DNA of 64,000 bases, taken from positions 186,001 through 250,000 of the forward strand of contig NZ_FNVT01000018.1 in assembly GCF_900108335.1 (NCBI RefSeq), in the 5' to 3' direction. Each line of letters begins with the position of its first letter. Position 1 is the stretch's first letter. This stretch comes from Nonomuraea solani. Lineage in GTDB: Bacteria > Actinomycetota > Actinomycetes > Streptosporangiales > Streptosporangiaceae. Shown here one piece after another: positions 9,001 through 16,791 of this stretch. The translations under genes and the position numbers were made by a program. The notes beneath the pieces are model-generated. The model saw only the letters and a list, made by a program, of their open reading frames with translations. It did not search any database and was not told where the DNA came from.

Positions 9001-10431
9001 ATGAACCATCGAGTGAAGGCCGCCGCGGTCACCCTGGCGGCCACGACGGCCAGCCTCGGTGTCGCGGGGGCCATCGTGCATGTCGCGCGGCTGAACCCCG
9101 GTCTTCTCGTCGTGGCCGCCGCGCTGGGCCTGTCCATGGGCAGGGAGCGGCGTGACGAGGACTGGCCGGACCGTCTCACCGCCCTCACCGTGCTGCCGAT
9201 CGCCGCGGCGGCGGCCGTCGTGACGCACGCGTTGCTGGCCGGCCCGTACGCCGTGCTCGGCGCGGCCCTGTTCGTCCTCGCCATGAGCGCCACCGTCTAT
9301 GTACGCCGCTGGGGCGGGCGCGCGACCGCCGCCGGGGCCCAGGCGTCCATGCCGCTGCTCGTCGTGGTGCTGGTGGCGCCGGTCGGCATGCCGGACCTCG
9401 GGTGGACGGCGCTGATAGCCCTGGTGACGTGCGGCGTGGTGCTGGCGATCCACCTGCTGACCGGCCCGCCGCCGCCACGGCGCGCGGACGGTTCACCTCG
9501 GGGGCGGCTGCCGGCGAGCACCAAGATGGCGATCCAGCTCGGCGTGGCCCTGTCGCTCGCCTTCGTCTGCGGCCGGCTCGTCCTGGGCGAGCACTGGCAG
9601 TGGATGGTGCTGACGACCTTCCTCGTGTTCAGCGGCAACAGGGGGCGGGCCGACGTCGTGTACAAGGGGATCCTGCGGGTCGCCGGCGCGGCGGTGGGCA
9701 CGGGCGGCGCGACGCTGCTGCTGCCGCTGCTCGCGGGCGGCCCGGCGGCACAACTCGCCGCCATCTGCGCCGTTCTGGTGGCCGGAGTGTGGCTGCGACC
9801 GTTCAACTACGCGTACTGGGCCGCGAGCATCACCGCCGCGCTGGCCTTCACCTCCGCCTATTTCGGGCAGAGCGTCGCGTCGATGCTGACCGTCCGCCTG
9901 GCGGGGATCCTGCTCGGCGGCGCGGTGGCTATCGCGGTCTCGTGGTATGTGCTCCCGGTACGCAGTACGGCCGTGGCCAGGCTGCGCGTGGCCGAGTCCG
10001 TACGTGCGCTGGCCGCCCTCCTCCAGAGCCTGCAGGAGGGCGGCGCGGACGAGCGGCTGCCCGAGCACCGCGCCCGCTTCGAACAGGCCGTCGGCCGCGT
10101 GGCGGAGATCGCCCCGCCCTTCGAGGCCCGGCGGCGGCTGCTGGGCCGCTGGCGGGCCGGCGCCCGGCGGCACGCCGACGTCTTCGACACCCTCCGGGAC
10201 AGCGCCCGCTCCCTGCGCCGGATCACCGAGCACGTCGAAGCGTCACCGGGCGCCCGTCCGGAGCCCGGCATGGCGGCACTGATCGGCCAGGCCAGGAAGG
10301 AACTCGGCGCCCTGCGCACGGACGGCGCCGACCTGCACGCGACCTTACGCCGGACGAGCGAGCACCTGGCCGAAACGGCCGCACCACGTAGCCAGCCGCC
10401 TTGCACGACCCGGCCCTCGGGAAGTCCGTAG
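9001..10431 (+). CDS. FUSC-family aromatic-acid/drug exporter-like membrane protein
   Basis: 476 residues. It has the two-block layout of the FUSC family (fusaric acid resistance, AaeB, YccS): a first membrane block at about residues 10-165 and a second at about 172-325 (starting KMAIQLGVALSLAFVCGRL, with the family-typical WxWMVLTTFLVFSG), followed by a soluble C-terminal helical region. Six or more membrane helices per block are plausible. The ATG at 9001 is chosen because the longer frame upstream runs through the oppositely oriented MarR gene. The divergent MarR gene is the probable regulator. Export of organic acids or small aromatics is inferred from the family. Confidence 0.8.
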   Translation: MNHRVKAAAVTLAATTASLGVAGAIVHVARLNPGLLVVAAALGLSMGRERRDEDWPDRLTALTVLPIAAAAAVVTHALLAGPYAVLGAALFVLAMSATVYVRRWGGRATAAGAQASMPLLVVVLVAPVGMPDLGWTALIALVTCGVVLAIHLLTGPPPPRRADGSPRGRLPASTKMAIQLGVALSLAFVCGRLVLGEHWQWMVLTTFLVFSGNRGRADVVYKGILRVAGAAVGTGGATLLLPLLAGGPAAQLAAICAVLVAGVWLRPFNYAYWAASITAALAFTSAYFGQSVASMLTVRLAGILLGGAVAIAVSWYVLPVRSTAVARLRVAESVRALAALLQSLQEGGADERLPEHRARFEQAVGRVAEIAPPFEARRRLLGRWRAGARRHADVFDTLRDSARSLRRITEHVEASPGARPEPGMAALIGQARKELGALRTDGADLHATLRRTSEHLAETAAPRSQPPCTTRPSGSP

Positions 10432-10481
10432 AACCAATACCGATCAGCCGGAGCGGCGAGATCGGCCGGCGAAGCGGCGTT

Positions 10482-10949
10482 GACGTGCTCCGCCCTACGC
10501 AGGAAGCCGGCCGCCTCGTGGGTGCGCTCATGGACGACGGGTTCGACCTCGCGACCTTTCACCGGCTCGACATCGACCACGGGCTGACGGCGGCCCGCTG
10601 TCTTGCGCTGGGCCGGGCGATCGGGTCGTACCCGCAGGATGTGAAAGTGGCGGTGTTCGGTACGGGCGGCATGTCGCACCGGCTCGCCGGCGCGCGGGCC
10701 GGGCTCATCAACCCTGAGTTCGACCGCATGTTCCTGCGGGCGATCGAGTCCGAGCCGGAGAAACTGGCCGCGCTCACGCGCGAGGACTACATCCGCGAAG
10801 CCGGGACCGAGGGCATCGAGCTGATCATGTGGCTGGTCATGCGCGGCGCGCTCAGCGACCGGATCACGCGGATCCACGACACCTATCACGTGCCCGCCTC
10901 CAACACGGCGACGGCGCTCGCCCTGTTCGAAGACCTGGGAGAAGCATGA
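10482..10949 (+). pseudogene. Extradiol dioxygenase (LigB-like) remnant
   Basis: About 155 residues match only the C-terminal half of class III extradiol ring-cleavage dioxygenases: a DGFDLA...DIDHG stretch, then GTGGMSHRL, NPEFDRMFL, and an EAGTEGIELIMW end. The N-terminal half with the remaining metal ligands is missing. The segment of about 40 residues normally between DHG and the RCxALGRAI helix also appears deleted in frame, so it should be inactive. The open frame overlaps the FUSC 3' end, with no credible start of its own. It ends in an ATGA overlap with a truncated hydrolase, so the original dioxygenase-hydrolase operon junction survives. Confidence 0.7.
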
Positions 10950-11020
10950 GCACGTTCGTCCTGCTGCACGGCGCCTGGCACGGCGGCTGTGCGTGGCGGC
11001 GGGTGATCCCGTCGCTGCGC
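10946..11020 (+). pseudogene. Alpha/beta hydrolase 5' fragment
   Basis: The first 25 codons (start MSTFVLLHGAWHGG) are the typical N-terminus of an EstA/salicylate-esterase-type alpha/beta hydrolase, with the HGAWHG oxyanion strand. After VIPSLR the match stops, and the DNA runs into the 3' end of an opposite-strand enoyl-CoA hydratase. The start overlaps the dioxygenase stop (ATGA). It is a truncated gene left at a recombination or deletion junction near 11020-11043. Confidence 0.7.
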
Positions 11021-11043
11021 CGATGTGGAAGTGGATGGACGTG

Positions 11044-11814
11044 TCAGTCGCTCCACTTCGGCTGGCGTTTGCTCAGGAACGCCGACATTCCTTCGCGGGC
11101 CGCGCCGGATTGCGAGGACTCGGCCATGATCTTGGTGGCGAGCTCGTACGCATCCGCCTGCGGCAGGGACAACTGCTGGTACAACGTGCGCTTGCCGAGG
11201 GCCTTCGAGGCGCGGCTACCGCGGGTGGCCCGGCCGAGCAGGTCGTGGACGGCGGCATCGAGGTCCGCGGCGGGCACCACCCGGTTGACGAGCCCCCATT
11301 CAAGAGCCTGCGCGGCGGTGATGGTGTCGCCGGTGTAGGCCAGCTCGGCAGCCCGTTTGCGGCCGATATTTCGGGCGATGGCGACCATCGGGGTGTGGCA
11401 GAACCAGCCGCCCTTCCCACCGGGCGCGGCGAAGCCTGCGGAGTCGGCGGCGATGGCGAGATCGCAGGTGGCGACCAGCTGACAGCCTGCCGCGGTCGCC
11501 AGGCCGTGGACTCGGGCGATGACCGGTTGCGGCACCGATTCGATCAGTTCCATGAGGCGGAGACAGGTGTCCAGCAGGGTGCGTACGGCGTCCGAGTCGG
11601 CCTCGGCGACGTCGGCGAAGTCGTGACCGGCGCTGAAGACCGGGCCTTCCCCGGCCAGGATGATTCCCGAGGCGTCGCTGTCACCGGCGGCTTCGAACGC
11701 GTTGATCAGATCACGCAGATGGGCCAGCGACAGGGCGTTGCGCCGCTGCGGCCGGTTCATGGTGATCGTCACGAAGTCGGCGTCGCGGTTGACCAGTACA
11801 TGATCGAGGTTCAT
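11044..11814 (-). CDS. Enoyl-CoA hydratase/isomerase family protein
   Basis: 256-residue crotonase fold. Visible signatures are MNRPQRRNALS, the oxyanion-hole segment AGHDF near residue 63, the HGLATAAGCQL region near residues 104-114 and the ITAAQALEWGLVNRVV helix near 170. It resembles the ECHDC3-like branch, which often lacks one of the two catalytic glutamates; here GGKGGWFCHTP replaces the usual E-containing segment, so hydratase activity is uncertain. An AGGAG box precedes the ATG. Its 3' end abuts the truncated hydrolase. Confidence 0.85.
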   Translation of the reverse strand: MNLDHVLVNRDADFVTITMNRPQRRNALSLAHLRDLINAFEAAGDSDASGIILAGEGPVFSAGHDFADVAEADSDAVRTLLDTCLRLMELIESVPQPVIARVHGLATAAGCQLVATCDLAIAADSAGFAAPGGKGGWFCHTPMVAIARNIGRKRAAELAYTGDTITAAQALEWGLVNRVVPAADLDAAVHDLLGRATRGSRASKALGKRTLYQQLSLPQADAYELATKIMAESSQSGAAREGMSAFLSKRQPKWSD

Positions 11815-11981
11815 GGGTGAACTCCTGATGATTGCGCAAGGCGTGACCGCGATCGGCCACGTAGAGACTGTTCCCCTTCAGCGCCGCGTCTGTCAGCATG
11901 CGCCGGCGTCCGCTCCGGGGGTGGTACGACGAGGTACGCCGCGAACATCCGGGCTGCGCTCGCGAGAAGGGGCAGCGACTG

Positions 11982-12014
11982 ATTAGATATTTCTCTAATT
12001 TGACATCCATCGAA
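11982..12014. promoter_or_regulatory. Putative ArsR operator upstream of flavoprotein
   Basis: A perfect inverted repeat, ATTAGA-N6-TCTAAT (11982-11999), is followed directly by TTTGACATCCATCGAA. The latter closely matches the sequence at 13471-13487 upstream of the arsR gene (pattern ATTT-GACA-NN-CATCGAA), which suggests both promoters are bound by the same ArsR. Confidence 0.5.
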
Positions 12015-12069
12015 TCCGTCGGGCATCCTGCGTACTTAGATAAACTTCAAAACAGCAAGGAGACGCGCC

Positions 12070-13455
12070 ATGAGCGGATGCTGCGGTCCTACCGCCGTCG
12101 AACTCCAGCCCAGCACGCAGGCCACACACCCCGACGAACTGCCCATCGCGGTGATCGGCGGCGGCCCCGTCGGGCTGGCCGCCGCCGCCCATCTGGCCGA
12201 ACGAGGCCTCGACTTCGTGGTGCTGGAGGCGGGTGAGCAGGCGGGCTCGTCGGTGGCCAAGTGGGGCCACGTGCGGGTGTTCAGCCCGTGGAGGTACAAC
12301 ATCGACGCAGCGGCCGGTCGTCTCCTACAAGCCGACGGCTGGAGCGCGCCGGACGCCGAGTGGCTGCCGACCGGGGCCGAGTTGATCGATGACTACCTGG
12401 CGCCGCTGGCCAAGCTGTTCGGCGACCGGGTTCGTACGGGCGCGAAGGTGACCGCGATCAGCAGGCTCGGCTACGACCGGGTCCGCACCGCCGGACGTGA
12501 GGCGGCGCCGTTCCTGATCCGCCTGGCCGACGGCACCGAGTCGCACGCCCGCGCCGTCATCGACGCCTCCGGCACCTACGCCACCCCGAGCGTGCTCGGC
12601 GCCAGCGGCCTGCCCGCCCACGGCGAGGCCGACGCGGCGGACCTGGTCGACCACGCGCTGCCCGACGTGCTCGGCGCCGACCGCGACCGGTACGCCGGCA
12701 AGCACGTCCTGGTGGTCGGCGCGGGTCATTCGGCCGCCACCACGCTGCTCGCCCTCGCCCAGTTGGAGGGCACCCCGATCACCTGGGCCATCCGCGCCGG
12801 CGACGCGAGCCGCACCTATGGCGGTGGCGAGGCCGACGCGCTGCCCGCTCGCGGCGCGCTCGGCACCCGTCTGCACGCCCACGTCGAAAGCGGCCGCATC
12901 CGCCTGGTGACCGGCTTCTTCACCCACGCCATCGAACGCGACGGCGATCAGATACGCGTGATCAGCCGCGACCCGTCCGGCGCCGAGCAGACCATCACGG
13001 CCGAGCGCATCGTGGCCGCCACCGGCTACCGTCCCGACCACGCCATCGCCGGCGAACTGCGCCTCGACCTCGACCCGATCCTGGGCTCCACCCGTACGCT
13101 CGCGCCGCTGATCGACCCCAACGCGCACTCCTGCGGCACCGTCCCGCCGCACGGCGCCGACGAGCTGGCCCACCCCGAACCCGGCTACTACGCGATCGGC
13201 GTCAAGAGCTACGGCCGCGCCCCCACGTTCCTGCTGGCCACCGGCTACGAGCAGGCCCGCTCGGTCGTGGCCGCCCTGGCCGGCGACTGGGAGGCCGCCC
13301 GCGACGTACGGCTGGACCTGCCCGAGACCGGCGTGTGCTCCTCCGGCCTGGCCGAAGCCCAGGAACAACGAGTCGGCCTGGCCACCGGGATCAGCGGCGG
13401 CCTGCTGACCACCCCGCTGCCGCCGGCGACCGCCGGGGCCTCTCCATGCTGCTGA
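12070..13455 (+). CDS. ArsO-like FAD/NAD(P)-dependent oxidoreductase
   Basis: 461-residue flavin monooxygenase-like protein. It has an FAD-binding GGGPVG at about residues 30-35, a second dinucleotide-binding GAGHSA near residue 217 and an ATGYRPDH motif in the C-terminal third. The protein starts MSGCCG and ends SPCC, so a vicinal thiol pair sits at each end. It is followed by an ArsR gene that shares an operator-like sequence with its own promoter. Related flavoproteins (ArsO) occur in actinomycete ars islands. Start chosen for a CAAGGAG box 8 nt upstream. Acting on organic or trivalent arsenic is an inference. Confidence 0.7.
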   Translation: MSGCCGPTAVELQPSTQATHPDELPIAVIGGGPVGLAAAAHLAERGLDFVVLEAGEQAGSSVAKWGHVRVFSPWRYNIDAAAGRLLQADGWSAPDAEWLPTGAELIDDYLAPLAKLFGDRVRTGAKVTAISRLGYDRVRTAGREAAPFLIRLADGTESHARAVIDASGTYATPSVLGASGLPAHGEADAADLVDHALPDVLGADRDRYAGKHVLVVGAGHSAATTLLALAQLEGTPITWAIRAGDASRTYGGGEADALPARGALGTRLHAHVESGRIRLVTGFFTHAIERDGDQIRVISRDPSGAEQTITAERIVAATGYRPDHAIAGELRLDLDPILGSTRTLAPLIDPNAHSCGTVPPHGADELAHPEPGYYAIGVKSYGRAPTFLLATGYEQARSVVAALAGDWEAARDVRLDLPETGVCSSGLAEAQEQRVGLATGISGGLLTTPLPPATAGASPCC

Positions 13456-13469
13456 CCTGAGCGCCTATC

Positions 13470-13488
13470 ATTTAGACAGGCATCGAAG
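13470..13488. promoter_or_regulatory. Putative ArsR operator upstream of arsR
   Basis: ATTTAGACAGGCATCGAAG, 27 bp before the arsR ATG. It shares GACA-NN-CATCGAA with 12002-12014 upstream of the ArsO-like gene. Autoregulation by the adjacent ArsR is inferred. Confidence 0.45.
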
Positions 13489-13514
13489 CACCAGCCAGGT
13501 CCGGAGGCACCCGC

Positions 13515-13886
13515 ATGACCACCACCCTGCCCCTCGTCCCGAAAGGCAAGGACGCGCAGGATGCGGTCTGCTGCGCGCCGATCGCCCGCCAGCCGCTCGG
13601 CGAAAGCGAGGCTGCCGAACTGGCCGCGCTGCTGAAGGCGGTGGCCGACCCGGTACGGCTGCGGCTGCTGTCCATGATCGGCTCCCACGCCGGCGGCGAG
13701 GCGTGCGTGTGCGACCTGACCGACGCCTTCGACCTGACCGCACCCACCATCAGCCACCACCTGAAGGTGCTGCGCACCGCCGGGCTGATCGGCAGCGAAC
13801 GGCGCGGCACCTGGGTCTACTACTGGGTCATCCCCGCGCAGGTGGCCAGGCTCGGCGCGCTGTTCACCCCGCTGGCCACCGGATGA
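13515..13886 (+). CDS. arsR: ArsR-family As(III)-responsive repressor
   Basis: 123-residue winged-helix repressor. Cys19-Cys20 lie near the N-terminus, and ACVCDL (Cys64, Cys66) lies in the classic ArsR metal-binding helix; ISHHLKVLRTAGL is the recognition helix. The N-terminal pair plus a helix cysteine resembles the Corynebacterium glutamicum ArsR arrangement rather than the E. coli one. It stands 59 bp after the ArsO-like gene and shares an operator-like motif with it. Expected role: derepression of the island by trivalent arsenic or antimony. Confidence 0.85.
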   Translation: MTTTLPLVPKGKDAQDAVCCAPIARQPLGESEAAELAALLKAVADPVRLRLLSMIGSHAGGEACVCDLTDAFDLTAPTISHHLKVLRTAGLIGSERRGTWVYYWVIPAQVARLGALFTPLATG

Positions 13887-13994
13887 GGCACGGGCCTTTC
13901 AGCCGGGCGGCAGCTCACTGAGCGGGCGCAGGCGTACGGATCGCCCAGCGCCTTGAACCCGCGCGCCACCCCAGCGGCTCGCGGGTCATCTCCA

Positions 13995-15284
13995 TCATTC
14001 CGCCCGCCGCTCGATGAGCAGCACGTCCCGCCAGAGGCCGTGATGGCGGCCGATGCGCTCGCGGGTGCCGACCACCCGGAAACCGAGCGCCTGGTGCAGG
14101 GCCAGGCTGGCGGTGTTCTCGCCGAAGACGCCGGACTGGATCGTCCAGACGCCGGCGTCCTCGGCGGCGGCGATGAACGCCGCCAGCAGGGCCCGGCCGA
14201 TGCCCTGGGCCTGGCAGCCGGGGTGGACGTAGATGCTGTGCTCGACGACCCCGGCGTAGACCGGCCGGGCCGACACCGCCGAGGCGGCCACCCAGCCGAG
14301 CACCTGGCCGGTGCCGGTGTCGCAGGCGACGTAACGCAGGTGCGGCAGCCTGGCCGCGTCGAAGCCCTCCCAAATCGGGGCGACGGTCTCGAAGCCGGCC
14401 TGGCCGGTGTCCAGCCCGGCCTGGTAGATGGCCAGCACCTGATCGGCGTCGTCCGGGCGCATCGGCCGGACCTCCACCCCGGGCCCGGCGGCGGGCTTGG
14501 CGGCCTGGACGATCGCCGAGTGCACCCCGTCGCCGTGATCGGCGGTCAGCGTGACGCGCACCCCGGTGAACCCGGCCGCCGCCAGCGACTCGCGGTACTC
14601 GGCCACCGGCAGGGCCCCGGCCACGCAGCCGATCCGCTGCTCGGCCGACGCCCGCCGCGCCATGTCCGGCTCGCCGTCGACCTCGCCGTCGACCACGCCG
14701 TCGACCACGCCGTCGACCACGCCGTCGATCAGGCTGTCGACCTCGCCGTCGACCACGACGTCGCCGACGCCGAAGCGGCCGCCCGGCCGCAGCACCCGGA
14801 ACGCCTCGGCCAGCACCGCCGCCTTGTCCCCGGACAGGTTGATCACGCAGTTGGAGATGACCACGTCCACCGACCGGTCCGGTAGCGGCACCCGCTCGAT
14901 GCGCCCGTGCAGGAACTCGACGTTGGTCGCGCCCGCCTGCTCGGCGTTGCGCCGGGCCAGCGCCAGCATGTCCGCGCTGGCGTCCAGCCCGTACGCCTTT
15001 CCGGCCGGGCCGACCCGGCGTGCCGACAGCAGCACGTCGATGCCGCCGCCCGAGCCCAGATCCAGGACGGTCTCACCGTCGCGCAGTTCGGCGACGGCCA
15101 CCGGGTTGCCGCACCCCAGGCTGGCCCGTACCGCGTCTTCGGGCAGCACATCGAGCTCGTCATAACCGGCCGCGCCGAAGCCGCCCCGCTCGAACGCGTC
15201 CTGCCCGCAGTCCGCGACGACCCGGCCGGCGCCCGCCGCGCGGGCCAGGGCCGAGTAGTGGTCGATGATCTCGTCGTACGCCAT
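13995..15284 (-). CDS. arsM: Arsenite methyltransferase-GNAT fusion (ArsM-ArsN-like)
   Basis: 429 residues in two enzymes. Residues 1-265 are an ArsM-type SAM methyltransferase, with LDLGSGGGIDV (motif I) near 75-85 and cysteines 58, 146 and 220 in the contexts SLGCGN, SNCVINL and GCVAGAL that match the three conserved ArsM thiols. Residues of about 270-428 are a GNAT acetyltransferase of the phosphinothricin/ArsN1 type (HSIYVHPGCQAQGIGRALL, FRVVGTRERIGRHHG, WRDVLLIERR). A run of VVDG-like repeats at residues 174-206 interrupts the methyltransferase before GCVAGAL. A GAGGGAG box precedes the ATG, and the gene lies 12 bp after a second arsR. Expected role: methylation of As(III), with acetylation of a toxic amino-acid-like or methylated product by the second domain. 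Confidence 0.85.
   Translation of the reverse strand: MAYDEIIDHYSALARAAGAGRVVADCGQDAFERGGFGAAGYDELDVLPEDAVRASLGCGNPVAVAELRDGETVLDLGSGGGIDVLLSARRVGPAGKAYGLDASADMLALARRNAEQAGATNVEFLHGRIERVPLPDRSVDVVISNCVINLSGDKAAVLAEAFRVLRPGGRFGVGDVVVDGEVDSLIDGVVDGVVDGVVDGEVDGEPDMARRASAEQRIGCVAGALPVAEYRESLAAAGFTGVRVTLTADHGDGVHSAIVQAAKPAAGPGVEVRPMRPDDADQVLAIYQAGLDTGQAGFETVAPIWEGFDAARLPHLRYVACDTGTGQVLGWVAASAVSARPVYAGVVEHSIYVHPGCQAQGIGRALLAAFIAAAEDAGVWTIQSGVFGENTASLALHQALGFRVVGTRERIGRHHGLWRDVLLIERRAE
14673..14768 (-). repeat. 12-bp tandem repeat inside the ArsM domain
   Basis: Seven to eight consecutive 12-bp units of the form GCCGTCGACCAC (plus-strand reading), each unit four codons long, so the frame is kept whatever the copy number. 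Units 2-4 and 7 are identical and the others differ at one to three bases. Translated, they give repeated VVDG/EVDG. ArsM homologues as I know them are shorter by about 20-25 residues at this site. Confidence 0.9.
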
Positions 15285-15296
15285 GGCGAAGCTCCC

Positions 15297-15632
15297 TCAC
15301 TCGCAGGTGGGCGCGAGCGGCGCGGGGTTGCCCATGACCACGTCGGCGGCGGTCGGGAAACAGCTCACGCAGTTCTCGTTGATCCGGTACAGGCTGGAGG
15401 TGCCCTGCTTGTCGACCAGCACGAACCGCACCTCGGCCAGGATCTTCAGGTGGTGCGAGACCGTGGACTGGCCCACGCCGGAGGCGGTCACGATCTCGCC
15501 CACGCTCATCGGCGCGCGCCGCCGGGCCAGCAGCGACACGATCTGGATCCGCGTCGCGTCCGCCAAGGCCTTGAACCAGCTCGCGTACTCTTCGGCCGCC
15601 ACGCGCGGCAGCGGCCCCTTCTCATCGTTCAT
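15297..15632 (-). CDS. ArsR-family regulator (second in ars island)
   Basis: 111 residues from the ATG at 15632; a TTG two codons upstream is possible. The helix-turn-helix reads GEIVTASGVGQSTVSHHLKIL. The C-terminus has cysteines in the contexts ENCVSCFPTA and PTCE, typical of ArsR proteins that bind metal through C-terminal thiols. It is followed after 12 bp by the ArsM-GNAT fusion and should control it. The start overlaps the LacI gene stop and lies against a perfect ATCGAC-GATA-GTCGAT palindrome. No clear Shine-Dalgarno is seen, so a leaderless transcript is possible. Confidence 0.8.
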   Translation of the reverse strand: MNDEKGPLPRVAAEEYASWFKALADATRIQIVSLLARRRAPMSVGEIVTASGVGQSTVSHHLKILAEVRFVLVDKQGTSSLYRINENCVSCFPTAADVVMGNPAPLAPTCE

Positions 15633-15634
15633 CG

Positions 15635-16645
15635 TCAATCGACGATAGTCGATGAAGTGGCGGGACGGAAGCCGGACGACTCGCGCAGCACCAGCTCGGT
15701 GGGCAGGCGGATCGCCTCCCCCTCGCGCGGCGATCGGGCGCCGAGCCGCTCGATCAGCAGCTCCACCGCCAGCCGGCCGGCGTGCGAGCCGGGCCCGGCC
15801 AGCGTGGTCAGCGAGGGATGGACGAAGTCGGCGGCGAAGATGTCGTCGAACCCGATCACGCTGATGTCCTCCGGGACGCGGACACCGCGCTGCGCGAGAC
15901 GCCGGATGATGCCGATCGCCAGGAGGTCGTTGTGCGCCACGACCGCCGTCACCCCGGTACGCAGCGCCCCGTCGGCGGCGGCCCCGCCGCCTGTGACGTT
16001 GGGGACGTACGGGCCGATCCGGTGCGCCGTCAGGCCGCGTGCCTCGGCGCCGGAGCTCAGCGCCGCCCAGCGCGCCGCCCCCATCCAGGAGTTCGGCGGC
16101 CCGGCGCAGTAGGTGAAGCCCTGGTGCCCGAGCGAGGCCAGGTGTTCCAGGATCTGCCGGCAGCCGGCGACGGCGTCGAACGTCACGCTGGTCAGCCCGG
16201 CCAGCTCCCGGTTGAACAGGACGATCCGGTGCGCTCTGGCCAGGTCGCGCAGCACCTCGTCGTCGAGCCGGCTGGAGGCCAGCACGAACCCGTCCACGCC
16301 GGTGGCCAGGTCGCGAATCTGGTTCTCCTCGATGCGCCGGGACTCCTCGGCGTTGACGATCACCAGGGTGGCGTCGGACGCCTTCGCGCGCTGCTCAGCG
16401 CCGCGGATCAGCTCGAAGAAGTGCGGATTGGTGATGTCGGAGAGCACCATCGCGATGGTGCGGTGGCGCAGACCGGCAAGGGCGCGGTTCTGCGGCCGGT
16501 GCTGGTAGCCGAGCTTCGCGGCGGCGGCGACGATCCGCTGCCGCGTCGCCTCGTTGACCCGGCCGGGCTTGTTGAACGCCCGGGAGACCGTCGACGCGGC
16601 CACACCGGCGGCGTACGCGACATCAAAAATGGTGGGGGGCTCCAC
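15635..16645 (-). CDS. LacI-family transcriptional regulator
   Basis: 336 residues from the GTG at 16645. This start puts the TIFDVAYAAGVAASTVSRAFN helix-turn-helix at the N-terminus as in all LacI proteins; longer frames add 12 unconserved residues. Residues of about 60-330 form the periplasmic-binding-protein-like ligand domain (GFVLASSRLDD, VIGFDDIFAADFVHPSLTT). It is divergent from a GH115 alpha-glucuronidase gene with an operator-like palindrome between them, so its inducer is probably a xylan-derived uronic oligosaccharide. Its stop overlaps the start of the next arsR. Confidence 0.85.
   Translation of the reverse strand: MEPPTIFDVAYAAGVAASTVSRAFNKPGRVNEATRQRIVAAAAKLGYQHRPQNRALAGLRHRTIAMVLSDITNPHFFELIRGAEQRAKASDATLVIVNAEESRRIEENQIRDLATGVDGFVLASSRLDDEVLRDLARAHRIVLFNRELAGLTSVTFDAVAGCRQILEHLASLGHQGFTYCAGPPNSWMGAARWAALSSGAEARGLTAHRIGPYVPNVTGGGAAADGALRTGVTAVVAHNDLLAIGIIRRLAQRGVRVPEDISVIGFDDIFAADFVHPSLTTLAGPGSHAGRLAVELLIERLGARSPREGEAIRLPTELVLRESSGFRPATSSTIVD
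15638..15653. promoter_or_regulatory. Palindromic ArsR operator candidate
   Basis: Perfect inverted repeat ATCGAC-GATA-GTCGAT, 5 bp upstream of the second arsR start and inside the last codons of the LacI gene. Its position at the start of the arsR-arsM operon suggests autorepression. It differs from the motif shared by the other two ars promoters. Confidence 0.6.
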
Positions 16646-16678
16646 GAACGCATCTAGCCACGAAAATGGAAATTTTGG

Positions 16679-16697
16679 CAACCTCTTGCAGAAGTTG
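16679..16697. promoter_or_regulatory. LacI-type operator candidate
   Basis: CAACCTCTTGCAGAAGTTG is a 19-bp imperfect palindrome (outer CAAC/GTTG perfect, TCT/AGA inner match) in the 146-bp space between the LacI start and the GH115 start. Central palindromes of this size with a CG or GC-like core are typical LacI sites. Inferred to control both genes. Confidence 0.5.
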
Positions 16698-16791
16698 TCG
16701 TGACATACCTACTTTGCGATCATGCCGGCCACACGATGACGTGTCGGGCGAGAGGGGCGAAGGGTGTCGCAGCCCGGATAAAGAGGTCCAG

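Noticed and set aside
14673..14768. CRISPR-like array
   Set aside because: The units are 12 bp, directly adjacent without spacers and in frame with a protein. It is a coding minisatellite.
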